Source of the DNA: Firmicutes bacterium CAG:170
GTDB lineage: Bacteria; Bacillota; Clostridia; Oscillospirales; Oscillospiraceae
Reading direction: 5' to 3'
DNA: 6,892 nt
Assembly: GCA_000436735.1 (NCBI GenBank)
Contig: FR887147.1
Coordinates: 1 to 6,892, forward strand
Positions 5,746 to 6,892 of this stretch are shown piece after piece. Under the pieces are notes generated by a model that saw nothing but the letters and a program-made list of their open reading frames with translations, was not told where the DNA came from and did not search any database. Each line of letters opens with the position of its first letter. Position 1 is the first letter of the stretch. The translations under genes were made by a program, and so were the position numbers.

Positions 5746-6777
5746 TTGCGCATTTTTTCCTATCGCAACAAGCGCGCGTTCAAGCGCACGCTTCTGATCG
5801 CGGGCGGCGCCGCCTTGCTGCTGCTGGCCCTTTGCATCAGCCGCTTCGTGTATTTGCAGCGCTATATCACCTACACCGACGACGGCGCGAAGCTGAACTA
5901 TGACCAGCACATCGAGCCGTCCGGCACGCAGCCTGCGGAGCTGAACCCGGAGCAGTATCCCTTTGAGATCATCGTGGACACCGGCTCGGACGATCCTGCG
6001 GAGGCCGACGCGCAGAAGCAGTTTTCCGGCTACTATATCACGACCAACATGCTGGCAAAGGATGTTCAGGCCGTGCGGGATGCGCTCGACAGTCTGGACG
6101 GCCTCACGACCGTCATGATCGACGTCAAGAGCGTATTCGGCTACTATTATTACTCCTCGGAGCAGCCCGGCGCGGAGACCGCCGACGCGGACATCGCCGC
6201 CGTGGACAAGCTGATCTCCGATCTGACGAAGCGCAGCGGCCTGACCGTGATCGCGCACGTCCCCGCCTTCTCCGACCCGCTGTTCGCCTTTGACCACCAG
6301 TCTGACAGCCTCGCCATGTACTCCGGCGCGCTCTGGATGGACGACCGGCGCTGCTACTGGATGAATCCGAACAGCAGCGCCGTGCAGGGCTTCTTAAGCT
6401 CCATCGCCATCGAGCTGAGCGATCTCGGCTTCGACGAGGTCGTCTTTGACGATTTCTACTTCCCGGACAGCGAGGCCATCGCCTGGAACGGCAGCGTTTC
6501 AAAGGAGGATGCAGTCCTGAACGCCGCGAAAAGCATCACCGACAATATGCAGGGCGTGAACATCCACGTCAGCTTCGGTTCCAGCGCGCCCGCCATGGCC
6601 GCCTATGCCTACCGGCTCTACATTCGCACCGACGATCCCACACAGGTCATGACCGTCATGGATTCCATGCAGGAGGTCATGACCGACATTCCCGCGCAGG
6701 TCGTGTTCGTCACATCCTCGCGCGATACGCGCTTCGCGCAGTGCAGTGTCCTGCTGCCGCTGCTGGCGGAGGAATGA
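5746..6777 (+). CDS. Membrane-anchored DUF4015-like putative glycoside-hydrolase-fold protein
   Basis: This 343-residue protein has a basic N-terminus (RNKRAFKR) and one hydrophobic segment (about residues 15-37) with no clear cleavage site or lipobox, so it is probably an extracytoplasmic protein held by a signal anchor. Residues 40-93 form a variable linker. From 95 on, the pattern matches the DUF4015 putative glycoside hydrolase (TIM-barrel) family: GYYITTNMLAKD (95-106), TTVMIDVKSVFG (121-132), a histidine strand TVIAHVPAF (167-175), YWMNPNSSAV (204-213), and LGFDEVVFDDFYFP (227-240), equivalent to the family's FDxxRFP strand. The Arg of that strand is replaced by Tyr and several blocks are weak, so activity on glycans is uncertain. 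The start is TTG, supported by AAGGAGG. It follows prmA by 12 bases and ends at a terminator, so it is the last gene of the unit. No functional link with PrmA is obvious. Confidence 0.8.
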   Translation: MRIFSYRNKRAFKRTLLIAGGAALLLLALCISRFVYLQRYITYTDDGAKLNYDQHIEPSGTQPAELNPEQYPFEIIVDTGSDDPAEADAQKQFSGYYITTNMLAKDVQAVRDALDSLDGLTTVMIDVKSVFGYYYYSSEQPGAETADADIAAVDKLISDLTKRSGLTVIAHVPAFSDPLFAFDHQSDSLAMYSGALWMDDRRCYWMNPNSSAVQGFLSSIAIELSDLGFDEVVFDDFYFPDSEAIAWNGSVSKEDAVLNAAKSITDNMQGVNIHVSFGSSAPAMAAYAYRLYIRTDDPTQVMTVMDSMQEVMTDIPAQVVFVTSSRDTRFAQCSVLLPLLAEE

Positions 6778-6835
6778 GCCGCACCCGCGCCTGCGGACAT
6801 ACATAAGCTGCACAAATCGCCTTCTGAATACACAC

Positions 6836-6885
6836 AGCGGCCCTCGGAATGCTCCGGGGGCCGCTGCTTTATTCTTATTTTCCGT
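6836..6885 (+). terminator. Rho-independent terminator of the prmA operon
   Basis: Positions 6836-6847 (AGCGGCCCTCGG) pair with 6854-6865 (CCGGGGGCCGCT) in a 12-base-pair stem with one T-G pair and a 6-base loop. A T-rich tract (TTTATTCTTATTTT) follows. It lies about 60 bases past the stop codon at 6777. The reverse direction has no T-tract, so it acts on plus-strand transcripts. Confidence 0.88.
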
Positions 6886-6892
6886 GTCCCTC

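Noticed and set aside
4561..6297. A 578-codon open frame on the minus strand opposite prmA and the DUF4015-like gene
   Set aside because: It lies antisense to two well-supported genes, has low-complexity Arg/Gly/Val/Asp/His-rich composition and no recognisable domain. Long antisense frames are expected opposite GC-rich genes with strong third-position bias.

Overview
The window is GC-rich chromosomal DNA. Its ribosome binding sites are AGGAGG-like, its promoters are sigma-A-like, and its gene families are typical of Firmicutes (Bacillota). The best guess is a high-GC gut-type Clostridia (Oscillospiraceae-like). This assignment is inferred from protein style and codon use, not from a marker gene. 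Six complete genes and one partial gene fill most of the DNA, and they look like core chromosomal genes. I see no transposase, phage gene, tRNA, rRNA or CRISPR array.

Layout, left to right. Positions 1-154 (minus) hold the first 51 codons of a membrane protein that resembles the N-terminus of the DNA-uptake channel ComEC. Its start codon overlaps the stop of a 67-residue XRE-type repressor (154-357, minus). That repressor has its own promoter and an imperfect palindrome across the -10 box. A strong intrinsic terminator (about 451-486) separates this unit from the gene at 521-1072 (minus). That gene encodes an unrecognised acidic helical protein ending in three 14-residue repeats, each headed by Cys-Cys-Cys. 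It has its own strong promoter at 1108-1135.

Positions 1164-4600 (minus) form a compact operon: a non-catalytic M16 peptidase-like protein (YmfF/YfmF type), a catalytic M16 zinc peptidase (YmfH/YfmH type, overlapping ATGA), and the prolipoprotein diacylglyceryl transferase Lgt (6-base gap). In Bacillus subtilis the two M16 homologues have been linked to EF-P 5-aminopentanol modification.

Reading right from a back-to-back promoter pair at 4631-4695 are prmA (ribosomal protein L11 methyltransferase, 4762-5733) and a membrane-anchored DUF4015-like glycoside-hydrolase-fold protein that starts at TTG (5746-6777). An intrinsic terminator at 6836-6885 follows.

The two divergent units therefore share a control region, with the -35 boxes only 7 bases apart. 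Both contain a gene tied to modification of the translation apparatus: the M16 pair by homology to EF-P-associated proteins, and PrmA for L11. I see no clear new defence or mobile system. The most unusual items are the Cys-triplet repeat protein, the XRE/ComEC-like coupled pair with its candidate operator, and the complementary loss of active-site motifs in the M16 pair.
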